From: Acidiferrobacteraceae bacterium | Lineage (GTDB): Bacteria > Pseudomonadota > Gammaproteobacteria > Arenicellales > UBA868 | Length of the DNA stretch: 5,741 nucleotides | Direction: 5' to 3' | NCBI GenBank assembly: GCA_002731295.1 | Contig: PCBE01000028.1 | Span: 86,252 to 91,992 of the forward strand | Shown: positions 1 to 5,741 of the stretch, in pieces | Numbering within the stretch: the stretch's first letter is position 1 | How the letters are laid out: each line of letters starts with the position of its first letter | Program-made: the position numbers and the translations under genes | The notes under the pieces: generated by a model | What the model was told of the DNA's origin: nothing | Database searches by the model: none | The model's input: only the letters and a program-made list of their open reading frames with translations

Positions 1-818
1 TTGAGACAACCGGTTCCAAAAGTGGGGTCCACATAATCATCCGCAATGATTGGAATCATCCGTTCCACAAGCGGTAATCGTACCTGACTACCAATAAGAT
101 CGCGGTAGCGTTCGTCTTCGGGATGTACTGCCACGGCGCTGTCACCCAGCATCGTTTCGGGCCGAGTGGTTGCAACCACCAGGTGTCTTGAGTTGTCGGA
201 CAAGGGGTAACGAATGTGCCATAAGTGCCCCTGCTCTTCTTCCGAGATTACTTCCAGATCAGAAAGTGCGGTGTGTAACACTGGATCCCAGTTGACCAGG
301 CGCTTGCCACGGTAAATCAGATCTTCTTCGTAAAGCTGTACGAACACCTGGCGCACGGCGTGTGACAGGGCATCGTCCATCGTGAATCGTTCCCGGCTCC
401 AGTCTAAAGATGCGGCCATTCGTCGGAGTTGTCGGCTGATCGTACCGCCGGACTCACGCTTCCATTGCCAGACTCTGTCAATAAACTGTTCGCGACCCAG
501 ATCGTGTCGCGATACGCCCTCGGCCTCCAGCTGTCGTTCGACCACCATCTGTGTCGCGATACCGGCATGGTCGGTACCGGCTTGCCACAAGGTACTTCTG
601 CCACTCATCCGGTGATAGCGAATCAGGGCATCCATGATAGTGTCTTGAAACGCATGACCCATGTGTAGGCTGCCGGTAACGTTTGGCGGTGGTATCGCAA
701 TGCAATAGGCATCACCGATACCGGTCGGTGCGAAACAGCCCCCGGCTTCCCACTCTTGGTAAAGCATGGCTTCCATGCTGTGGGGATCAAAGTTCTTGCT
801 TAATTCAACGTCAGACAT
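1..818 (-). CDS. valS: Valyl-tRNA synthetase, N-terminal part (cut by window edge)
   Basis: This class Ia aminoacyl-tRNA synthetase joins valine to tRNA-Val in the cytoplasm and hydrolyses mischarged threonine in an editing (CP1) domain. The 272 codons visible start at the ATG at 818-816 and run off the left edge. The Rossmann-fold ATP site is clear: [14 protein letters not shown] at residues 42-55 contains the HIGH-type signature HMGH. It is followed by [13 protein letters not shown] (78-90) and [10 protein letters not shown] (170-179). The editing domain begins with [13 protein letters not shown] (214-226) and the window ends inside its FGTGC block (267-271). The KMSKS loop and anticodon-binding domain lie outside. 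Compared with E. coli ValS as remembered, a short insert just before the TTRPET block is missing. No strong Shine-Dalgarno precedes the ATG; the start is chosen because [20 protein letters not shown] aligns with the family N-terminus. It is downstream of the acidic ORF and has its own promoter candidate. Identification is essentially certain. Confidence 0.97.
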   Translation of the reverse strand, partial: MSDVELSKNFDPHSMEAMLYQEWEAGGCFAPTGIGDAYCIAIPPPNVTGSLHMGHAFQDTIMDALIRYHRMSGRSTLWQAGTDHAGIATQMVVERQLEAEGVSRHDLGREQFIDRVWQWKRESGGTISRQLRRMAASLDWSRERFTMDDALSHAVRQVFVQLYEEDLIYRGKRLVNWDPVLHTALSDLEVISEEEQGHLWHIRYPLSDNSRHLVVATTRPETMLGDSAVAVHPEDERYRDLIGSQVRLPLVERMIPIIADDYVDPTFGTGCL

Positions 819-872
819 CGTTTGTCATGCCAGGATTTTCGATTTTATGGTATCGCGTTTGAAAACCGGCGA

Positions 873-899
873 ATTATAGGGCAAAGACCTGTAGCCCAA
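873..899 (-). promoter_or_regulatory. Candidate sigma-70 promoter for valS
   Basis: On the minus strand a perfect TATAAT (873-878) lies about 55 bases upstream of the valS ATG. A weak -35 candidate, TTGGGC (894-899), is 15 bases further up; it shares only the TTG with the consensus and the spacing is short. Transcription would start near 866 and give a leader of roughly 48 bases. A promoter here would let valS be expressed independently of the pepA-holC transcript. The consensus -10 in the only sizeable gap of the leftward gene group is the main support, and the poor -35 is the main weakness. Confidence 0.45.
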
Positions 900-924
900 C
901 GGGGTTAGTCTCGAAGTTGGCCCG

Positions 925-1476
925 TCAGTCGCTCTCAAGCCACGCAGAAAGCTGCTGAGAAACGTCGGACAACAGTTTTTCGCGCAAGGCTTCATCCAGA
1001 GGCTCGCCGGACCTGCGGGAAATAGTTTTCTCTACCGTATCGATAAGCTCACGCGAGAGTTCTGCAATGGATTCACGACTCATGCCGGCATCAGGTGACG
1101 GGGTGGATACGGGAGCCTGGGATATGGGTGACGAAGGTTGTTCTCGAGCCCTATCCATGGGCGGGGGGGACTCGGTGCTGGTTAAAGCATCGTGCAACAA
1201 TTCTGCAGTCTCGGGTTCCGAGTGACTTATCATAGCAGGGTCATCAACAAGTGACTCAGTGCTGAACATATCAACCGTCTCAGGAGAATCCAAATCCTCA
1301 GTTGGATCGAACACCGGTGCTGCCAATTCAGATGTTGTCTGGATTTCGTCGGTGTCCAGCTGGGTCTGATCAGATGTTGTGGCTTCGTCCTGGGCTGTTT
1401 CTGTTTCGGGGTCAAGCAGTCGACCGAGTTCTTTTAGTTCGCGAATCAGTTCTTTTTCCTGATCTTTTGATGTCAT
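925..1476 (-). CDS. Uncharacterised acidic protein between holC and valS
   Basis: I do not recognise a named domain in this 183-residue protein. Residues 1-21 look like a charged amphipathic helix (KELIRELKELGRLLD at 8-22). Residues 20-108 contain 25 Asp/Glu and not one Lys or Arg, a strongly acidic stretch rich in Ser and Thr that is probably disordered. Residues 104-130 are Pro/Ser-rich. Residues 132-182 look helical again, with alternating Leu/Ile and charged residues. There is no signal peptide or membrane segment, so it should be cytosolic. The ATG at 1476-1474 is preceded by GAGG at a 9-base distance. The gap to holC is 24 bases, so it is probably co-transcribed with pepA and holC. Pseudomonas genomes, as I recall, also carry a small uncharacterised ORF in this slot, which supports a real gene. 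The acidic helix-linker-helix layout suggests an adaptor or binding partner, but that is inference only. Confidence 0.82.
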   Translation of the reverse strand: MTSKDQEKELIRELKELGRLLDPETETAQDEATTSDQTQLDTDEIQTTSELAAPVFDPTEDLDSPETVDMFSTESLVDDPAMISHSEPETAELLHDALTSTESPPPMDRAREQPSSPISQAPVSTPSPDAGMSRESIAELSRELIDTVEKTISRRSGEPLDEALREKLLSDVSQQLSAWLESD

Positions 1477-1485
1477 GTTGTTTTG

Positions 1486-1489
1486 CCTC
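1486..1489 (-). promoter_or_regulatory. Ribosome binding site of the acidic ORF
   Basis: GAGG on the minus strand ends 9 bases before the ATG at 1476. It lies in the 24-base gap after the holC stop codon. It supports the assigned start and shows that this ORF can be initiated independently of holC. Confidence 0.6.
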
Positions 1490-1500
1490 GAAATCTTCGA

Positions 1501-1938
1501 TCAAAGAGTGATCCGATGCGTTTCAAGTTCCAACCCCTGGTCCCGATAGAACTTGAATCGGGATCGACCGGACTGTTTGTCGATTTCATCAAAACCAACA
1601 ACTTCGGCGATTCTCACAAAATTGGAATAATCTTCAACGGGTTGATCTGCTACAGACACCACGACCTCTGCAGATCCCGATTGGGGTGGGTGATGGCCAA
1701 TACGCACCGGGGCCGTGAGATCGGAATTGTCATTGTTTCGGACATGCGGGATAAAGCTGCTTTGTGAGAATGTCCATAGCAGGTCATCGAGCAGGTCCGA
1801 TTCTTGGTCATCACGAGTTCGTAGGTAGACCGAATGACCACTTCGATAAGCACGATCTATAATTTTGCAAGCGAGCCTCAAGCGCCCGTTAGTTGCATTT
1901 GCTTCAAGAACATAAAAATCTATACGCACGGCAGCCAT
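1501..1938 (-). CDS. holC: DNA polymerase III chi subunit
   Basis: Chi is an accessory subunit of the clamp-loader complex of the replicative DNA polymerase III. In E. coli it pairs with psi (HolD) and binds the C-terminal tail of SSB, tying the replisome to coated single-stranded DNA. The 145 residues match the family length (E. coli 147). Family hallmarks are IDFYVL (6-11), a basic helix RLRLACKIIDRAYRSGHSVYL (19-39), LLDDLLWTFSQSSFIPH (49-65) with the conserved Trp55 and the FIPH turn, APVRIGH (76-82), and a C-terminus with FVRIAEVVG and RFKFYRDQGLELETHRI. The ATG at 1938-1936 lies 12 bases after the pepA stop. No good Shine-Dalgarno is visible, so translation may be coupled to pepA. Placement directly after pepA and before valS is the usual gammaproteobacterial order and confirms the call. 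Confidence 0.96.
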   Translation of the reverse strand: MAAVRIDFYVLEANATNGRLRLACKIIDRAYRSGHSVYLRTRDDQESDLLDDLLWTFSQSSFIPHVRNNDNSDLTAPVRIGHHPPQSGSAEVVVSVADQPVEDYSNFVRIAEVVGFDEIDKQSGRSRFKFYRDQGLELETHRITL

Positions 1939-1950
1939 CAGATCACAGTT

Positions 1951-3438
1951 TTAGTTTGTCGATCGGTTAATTAAGAATTGTGTCAACAGAGGCACTGGTC
2001 GACCCGTCGACCCGGTCTTGGTGTTCGTCTTCCAGGCAGTACCCGCGATATCCATGTGGGCCCACTTCATCTTTTCAGTAAATCGTGATAGAAAACAGGC
2101 GGCAGTGACGGCACCGGCACCTCGACCACCGACATTCGCGATGTCGGCAAAACCGCTCTTAAGTTGTTCATGATATTCATCCCACAGCGGTAATCGCCAG
2201 GCACGGTCACGCGTTTGCTCACCCGCTTCGAGCAGTTGATCAGCGAGAGTGTCGTCATTGCTGAACACGCCGCTTGCCGGGTGACCCAGGGCAATCACAC
2301 AAGCACCGGTTAGGGTGGCAATATCAACAATTGCATCGGGCTTATAACGTTCTGCATAGGTCAGCGCATCACACAATATGAGCCTGCCTTCCGCATCCGT
2401 ATTAAGTATCTCAATGGTCTTACCGGACATGCTGGTGACGATATCACCCGGTTTATTTGCAGCCCCATCGGGTAGGTTCTCGCTACTGGGTACGATTCCT
2501 ACTACATTAAGTGGGAGCCCCAGTTCGGCAACTGCACTTAAGGCGCCGAAAACACTGGCACCGCCACACATGTCGTATTTCATTTCTTGCATACCGCCTG
2601 CAGGTTTAAGCGAAATTCCACCAGCATCAAATGTGAGTCCCTTTCCAACCAGAACCACCGGGCGCTGATTTTGTGCGGCACCCCGGTGTTCCATGATGAT
2701 GAACTTTGCGGGTTGGCGACTGCCCCGGGAGACCGATAGCAGGGATCCCATTTTGAGCTGTTCCATACGTTTCTCATCTAGAACGGTAACCTTCAATCCA
2801 TGGCTTCGCTGCAGTTTTCGTGCCTGGGCCGCCAGGTAACTTGGTGTGCAGATATTGCCGGGCAGGTTGCTGAGATCTCGAGATAGTTTTACACCATTTG
2901 AAATCGCCTGACTTTCGCGGATGGCTCGCCGGGCCCGCACCGAAGCTGCTCTTGAACTGACAGAAAATGTGACACGAGCGAGCGGCCGTTTGCGCTCTTT
3001 CGTGCTTTTTGTCTGATCAAACTGGTAAGTGGCATCGCACACTGCGTAGGCGAGGAGACGCAGGCGTTCACTGACATTCCGGTCAGCAACTGCAGTTTCG
3101 GCCAAGGTCACCGTGGCATTGCGTATGGGTAACCGTGCGAGTGCAGTGGCTGCACTGTCCACGGCCTGTTTGTATTCGGCAACACCGGATTCGTGTGCTT
3201 TGCCCAAACCTACGGTAAGCACGCGCCGAGCCGGGCTATTGGGATGGCCAGGAATCATCAGAATTGAGCCGCTGGTACCTTTGATATCGCCGTCGTCGAC
3301 CAGACGCTGGATGATGCCACCCATCGTCTTATTGGCTTTTTTGGCACTTGCAGTTAGTTTTCCACCGTCTAGAATTCCGACAACCAGACAGTCGGTTTTG
3401 AGGTTTATAGGGTTAGCGCTGGTAAGATTAATTTTCAT
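1951..3438 (-). CDS. pepA: Leucyl aminopeptidase, M17 family (cytosol aminopeptidase)
   Basis: This metallo-exopeptidase removes N-terminal residues, preferring Leu, from peptides in the cytoplasm and normally forms a hexamer. The 495 residues compare with 503 in E. coli. An N-terminal domain (about 1-165) is followed by the catalytic domain. The full two-metal active site is visible: Lys266 and Asp271 in VGKGLTFDAGG, Lys278 in SLKP, Asp289 in KYDMCGG, and Asp348, Glu350 and Arg352 in NTDAEGR. These correspond to E. coli Lys270, Asp275, Lys282, Asp293, Asp352, Glu354 and Arg356, a constant offset of four, so the enzyme should be active. The ATG at 3438-3436 has AGGGA four bases upstream. In E. 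coli PepA also binds DNA, in Xer recombination and carAB control; whether this one does cannot be read from sequence. It is first in the leftward group and is divergent from lptF across 116 bases. Confidence 0.98.
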   Translation of the reverse strand: MKINLTSANPINLKTDCLVVGILDGGKLTASAKKANKTMGGIIQRLVDDGDIKGTSGSILMIPGHPNSPARRVLTVGLGKAHESGVAEYKQAVDSAATALARLPIRNATVTLAETAVADRNVSERLRLLAYAVCDATYQFDQTKSTKERKRPLARVTFSVSSRAASVRARRAIRESQAISNGVKLSRDLSNLPGNICTPSYLAAQARKLQRSHGLKVTVLDEKRMEQLKMGSLLSVSRGSRQPAKFIIMEHRGAAQNQRPVVLVGKGLTFDAGGISLKPAGGMQEMKYDMCGGASVFGALSAVAELGLPLNVVGIVPSSENLPDGAANKPGDIVTSMSGKTIEILNTDAEGRLILCDALTYAERYKPDAIVDIATLTGACVIALGHPASGVFSNDDTLADQLLEAGEQTRDRAWRLPLWDEYHEQLKSGFADIANVGGRGAGAVTAACFLSRFTEKMKWAHMDIAGTAWKTNTKTGSTGRPVPLLTQFLINRSTN

Positions 3439-3442
3439 GGGG

Positions 3443-3447
3443 TCCCT
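3443..3447 (-). promoter_or_regulatory. Ribosome binding site of pepA
   Basis: AGGGA on the minus strand is separated from the pepA ATG by four C residues. The spacing is slightly short, but it is the only purine-rich tract nearby and it fixes the start that matches the family N-terminus. Confidence 0.6.
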
Positions 3448-3471
3448 GTGATAGATCAGTTACAGTAGCAG

Positions 3472-3483
3472 TGGCACTTGCCA
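3472..3483. repeat. Perfect short inverted repeat TGGCA-CT-TGCCA
   Basis: Two perfect 5-base arms with a 2-base centre lie in the divergent control region, between the pepA start and the proposed shared -10. On the plus strand it overlaps the proposed lptF -35 (TTGCCA, 3478-3483); on the minus strand it falls in the pepA leader. It could be a half-site operator for a dimeric regulator, but a 12-base palindrome of this kind can occur by chance. Confidence 0.3.
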
Positions 3484-3508
3484 TATTCACAAAATGAAGC
3501 AGTATTGT
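3478..3508 (+). promoter_or_regulatory. Weak candidate promoter for lptF-lptG
   Basis: Reading rightward, TTGCCA (3478-3483) is followed after 19 bases by TATTGT (3503-3508), a four-of-six match to TATAAT. The spacer is longer than the ideal 17. Transcription would start near 3515, upstream of the lptF start at 3555. The -10 overlaps the pepA -10 on the other strand. The call rests on position and partial consensus only. Confidence 0.3.
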
Positions 3509-3533
3509 GGTGGTTTATTCATGATTCTGTCAA
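3504..3533 (-). promoter_or_regulatory. Candidate sigma-70 promoter for pepA-holC-ORF
   Basis: Reading leftward, a perfect -35 TTGACA (3528-3533) is followed after 18 bases by CACAAT (3504-3509), which matches four of six -10 positions including the key A2 and T6. The start of transcription would fall near 3497, giving a pepA leader of about 60 bases. It is the best promoter-like pair in the divergent region. Confidence 0.5.
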
Positions 3534-3565
3534 AAGAAGGTTGCAATTGTACAAATGATTCTTAG
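3521..3565 (+). other. Possible 14-codon upstream ORF overlapping the lptF start
   Basis: ATG at 3521 opens a short frame, MILSKEGCNCTNDS, that ends at TAG 3563-3565, eleven bases into lptF and in a different frame. A GGTGG-like purine tract (about 3509-3513) lies 7 bases upstream of this ATG, whereas the lptF ATG itself has only AGAAGG at a long 14-base spacing. Translation of the short frame could deliver ribosomes to the lptF start by coupling. A frame this short may also be chance. Confidence 0.25.
3535..3540 (+). promoter_or_regulatory. Distant Shine-Dalgarno-like site of lptF
   Basis: AGAAGG is the best ribosome-binding match before the lptF ATG at 3555 but lies 14 bases away, beyond the usual 5-10. 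The start at 3555 is kept because MILRRAFVRE aligns with the known LptF N-terminus. Weak initiation or coupling to the upstream short frame would fit. Confidence 0.4.
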
Positions 3566-4658
3566 ACGAGCATTTGTCCGGGAGGCATTGTTGACCAGCG
3601 TTGCTGTAACGCTGGTTATGCTGATGATCTTTATTGTTGTTCGGGCACTTGGATTCCTCCGCCAAGCAGCAGAAGGCATGATTCCTGTCGGCAGCATCTT
3701 TTTGCTGTTGTTGCTTAAAGTGATGACTTATATGGATGCCATCCTCCCATTAATGGTCTTTGTCGCCATCCTAATGGTTCTGGATCGCTGGAGTCGTGAC
3801 AACGAAACCATCATTATGGCAGCGTCCGGGTACAGTCCTGGCTATCTGCTCAAACCAGCAGCATTTTTATTGGTAGTGTCGGGTGTTTTTGTAGGCGGGT
3901 TTTCGTTCTATCTGTCGCCACTGGCGGTTCGTGTCGGGGGAGCAATTGAGCACGAATTTCGTACGGGCAAAGAGGTCAGCGGCATTATGGCCGGTGTGTT
4001 TACAGAAACACGGAATGGCCGGGGGGTATATTTTGTAGAAAGGGCAGACAACAACCTGTCGATGTATGAACATGTGTTTGTATATGGGTCTGATGCGAGT
4101 CAGGATGGAGTCGTAGTGGCGGCGACTGCACGGCAGGAGCAGGACAGCAAATCCGGTTATCGTTTCCTGGTTCTGGAGAACGGGGTCCGCTACGAAGGTG
4201 TGCCAGGCGATCCAGCGTACCGGGTGATTGAATTTGAGTCTTATTCGATTCGCCTGTTGCCCGATCTGGTGCCAGAGCCACCAGTGCCATTGCGCGGTTG
4301 GCGCAATGGGGACCTGTGGCAGAACTACAACAGGCCATGGGTTCGGTCGGAACTGCATTGGCGATTATCAAAGGTTGTTGTCTTACCCGTGCTGATTCTG
4401 TTTGCATTGGGGTTTGGCCATATCAGTCCCAGTCGGGGTCGACTGCCCGCAATCATGGGGGCGCTGGTGATCTACTTCTGTTATACCAATGTAGCCGGCC
4501 TTGCCGTGGCTACTATGCGCAATAGCACTGCGTTGTTCCCCGTCATCGGACTTTGGATACTGCACCTGGTGTTCGCCGTGGCAGCGATTTACCTTTTCTG
4601 GTGTAAGACGGTTAACCGGTCTCTACTGAGCCTGCGCCGAACGCCTGCCCGGTCATGA
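3555..4658 (+). CDS. lptF: LPS export ABC transporter permease LptF
   Basis: LptF pairs with LptG and two LptB ATPases (LptB2FG) in the inner membrane to extract lipopolysaccharide and push it onto the LptC-LptA bridge to the outer membrane. The 367 residues show the family plan: membrane segments at about 12-32, 46-77 (probably one long helix plus turn) and 98-120, a periplasmic beta-jellyroll domain at about 125-265, then three more segments at about 273-290, 297-320 and 326-350. Family signatures are VREALLTS near the N-terminus, IMAGVFTE and GVYFVERA (144-164) in the jellyroll, and SELHWRLSKVVVLPVL (265-280) followed by SPSRGR (291-296) at the re-entry to the membrane. The start is ATG 3555, matching the E. 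coli N-terminus MIIIRYLVRE. Arg30 keeps the positive charge of E. coli Lys30, while E. coli Arg33 is Gly here. The stop is four bases before the lptG start, so the two are translated as a unit. Confidence 0.97.
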   Translation: MILRRAFVREALLTSVAVTLVMLMIFIVVRALGFLRQAAEGMIPVGSIFLLLLLKVMTYMDAILPLMVFVAILMVLDRWSRDNETIIMAASGYSPGYLLKPAAFLLVVSGVFVGGFSFYLSPLAVRVGGAIEHEFRTGKEVSGIMAGVFTETRNGRGVYFVERADNNLSMYEHVFVYGSDASQDGVVVAATARQEQDSKSGYRFLVLENGVRYEGVPGDPAYRVIEFESYSIRLLPDLVPEPPVPLRGWRNGDLWQNYNRPWVRSELHWRLSKVVVLPVLILFALGFGHISPSRGRLPAIMGALVIYFCYTNVAGLAVATMRNSTALFPVIGLWILHLVFAVAAIYLFWCKTVNRSLLSLRRTPARS

Positions 4659-4662
4659 TCTG

Positions 4663-5736
4663 GTGAAACTGATCGATATCTATATCGGACGCTGTATTGT
4701 TCAACAGTCGTTGCTGGTGATAGCAGTTCTAGCCGGGATATTTGCTTTTTTAAATTTTATCGATCAACTGGCTGACTTGGGTTCCGGATCGTATGGGTTG
4801 CTTGATGTGCTGCGGTTTGTTGTGCTCACAACACCACGGATTATCCACGACACTTTTCCGATGGCCAGTCTGGTTGGGGCGATCCTTGGGCTTTCGGTAC
4901 TGGCGCGACATTCCGAACTGACCGTCATGAGGGCCAGTGGGGTTTCTCTCGGCCAGATCACAGGTTCAGTCCTTAAGGTCGGGGCTATCTTCGTCCTGCT
5001 GTCTCTAGTAATAGGAGAATTTGTGAGTCCCTTCACTGAGACGATGGCGCAGCGTGGTCGGGCCGAAGCATTGGAGCAGGATATCGAGCAGAAATACAGC
5101 TCTGGCTTGTGGATGCGCGACCAGAGTACGTTTGTCAACGTTGCGGAGGTGATGCCCGATCTTCGTCTGTTACGGATCAAGATTTTTGAGTTTGATCGCA
5201 AGAACCATGATCGACTGGTGTCGTTGACCTATGCGCGTAGTGGTCACTACGACCAAGATCGTTGGCAGCTGAACGACGTAAGCAAGACGATCATCGATGA
5301 GAAAGGCCGTGCTGATGTCCTTCATGCTGTTCAGTCGGCCTGGGCAACAGAAGTGACGCCGGGGATGATGTCGGTTTTCTTGGTGCAGCCGGGACAGTTG
5401 CCCCTGTTGCAACTTAAGAAGTATATCGAGCATCTGAAATTAAACGCTCAGGATACCAGGGCATACGAGTTGGCCTATTGGGGTAAAGTAGTTTTGCCGC
5501 TGTCTACGGCTGTGATGCTGATACTCGCTGTACCTTTTGTATTCGGCAATGCCCGTGCCGGTAGTCTTGGACGGAATCTCTTCCTGGGAATCATGGTCGG
5601 GCTGGGGTTTTTTGTTTTGAACAAGGCTTTGGGGTATATCGTACTTGTTTACGGTGTACACCCCTTTATCGGTGCGACGCTGCCGACACTGCTGTTTTTT
5701 GGTGGTGCGCTGATACTGTATCGCCGCGTGGTCTGA
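4663..5736 (+). CDS. lptG: LPS export ABC transporter permease LptG
   Basis: LptG is the second membrane half of LptB2FG and lines the LPS entry gate with LptF. The 357 residues (E. coli 360) follow the same plan: membrane segments at about 12-34, 48-80 and 100-123, a periplasmic jellyroll at about 125-265, and segments at about 275-294, 304-328 and 333-353. Recognisable blocks are FIDQLADLGSGSYG (32-45), FPMASLVGAILGL (65-77), HSELTVMRASGVS (83-95), GEFVSP (118-123), GLWMRD (148-153) and LVYGVHPFIGATLP (328-341). The start is GTG at 4663, four bases after the lptF stop. An ATG at 4655 is out of frame and stops after three codons, so GTG is the only sensible start. No clear Shine-Dalgarno is seen, so coupling to lptF is likely. 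Several gate residues that are basic in E. coli differ here (Asn31, Ala37, Asp38, Gln130), although Arg133 is kept. Confidence 0.97.
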   Translation: MKLIDIYIGRCIVQQSLLVIAVLAGIFAFLNFIDQLADLGSGSYGLLDVLRFVVLTTPRIIHDTFPMASLVGAILGLSVLARHSELTVMRASGVSLGQITGSVLKVGAIFVLLSLVIGEFVSPFTETMAQRGRAEALEQDIEQKYSSGLWMRDQSTFVNVAEVMPDLRLLRIKIFEFDRKNHDRLVSLTYARSGHYDQDRWQLNDVSKTIIDEKGRADVLHAVQSAWATEVTPGMMSVFLVQPGQLPLLQLKKYIEHLKLNAQDTRAYELAYWGKVVLPLSTAVMLILAVPFVFGNARAGSLGRNLFLGIMVGLGFFVLNKALGYIVLVYGVHPFIGATLPTLLFFGGALILYRRVV

Positions 5737-5741
5737 GTCGG

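Noticed and set aside
382..705. Several 66-79 residue frames on both strands within 382-705
   Set aside because: The valS reading frame is continuous here on the minus strand, with the conserved catalytic blocks on either side; these are shadow frames.
896..920. Inverted repeat CCAAC/GTTGG as a terminator after the acidic ORF
   Set aside because: The stem is only 5 bp with a 15-base loop, there is no T-run after it, and it overlaps the proposed valS -35. It does not look like an intrinsic terminator.
3113..3451. 112-residue open frame on the plus strand opposite the start of pepA
   Set aside because: It lies wholly antisense to the conserved N-terminal domain of pepA, has no family resemblance and no ribosome site of note; it is a shadow frame.
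3867..4407. Two long overlapping minus-strand frames (163 and 135 residues) opposite lptF
   Set aside because: Both are antisense to the jellyroll region of lptF, overlap each other in different frames, and have compositions typical of out-of-frame translation.
4764..5201. 145-residue minus-strand frame opposite lptG
   Set aside because: It is antisense to well-conserved LptG sequence, is rich in Ser, Arg and Thr as expected from reverse reading, and shows no domain.
1..5741. A hidden defence, toxin-antitoxin or mobile system
   Set aside because: Every stretch over about 120 bases is accounted for by a gene, five of the six are standard housekeeping genes in a standard order, and no transposase, integrase, direct repeat array or attachment site is visible.

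Overview
The window is a compact stretch of bacterial chromosome with six protein-coding genes. It matches a classic gammaproteobacterial neighbourhood: lptF-lptG on the plus strand, divergent from pepA-holC-(small ORF)-valS on the minus strand. The organism is therefore most likely a Gram-negative gammaproteobacterium that makes LPS. HolC (the chi subunit of DNA polymerase III) and the LptF/LptG pair support this. The species cannot be named from the sequence. No mobile element, CRISPR array, tRNA, rRNA or sign of recent transfer was found, and the coding density is that of core genome.

Layout. Positions 1-818 (minus) hold the first 272 codons of valS (valyl-tRNA synthetase), cut by the window edge. 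Positions 819-924 are a short leader with a perfect TATAAT box pointing into valS. Positions 925-1476 (minus) encode an uncharacterised, very acidic 183-residue protein. Positions 1501-1938 (minus) are holC and 1951-3438 (minus) are pepA (M17 leucyl aminopeptidase). Positions 3439-3554 are a 116-bp divergent control region. Positions 3555-4658 (plus) are lptF and 4663-5736 (plus) are lptG, together the membrane half of the LPS-extracting ABC transporter LptB2FG.

How the genes work together. The leftward genes are closely spaced (gaps of 12, 24 and 106 bases) and are probably transcribed from a promoter upstream of pepA, with a second promoter just before valS. They serve peptide turnover, replisome clamp loading and tRNA charging, so they share a transcript rather than a pathway. 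The rightward pair is a true functional unit: LptF and LptG form the transmembrane heterodimer that lifts LPS out of the inner membrane. The two directions appear to share one control region, where overlapping -10-like hexamers can be read on both strands.

Nothing here amounts to a new defence or mobile system. The points most worth a second look are the acidic orphan protein between holC and valS, the possible symmetric bidirectional promoter, a 14-codon upstream ORF overlapping the lptF start, and the loss of several basic residues at positions that form the LPS entry gate of E. coli LptG and LptF.
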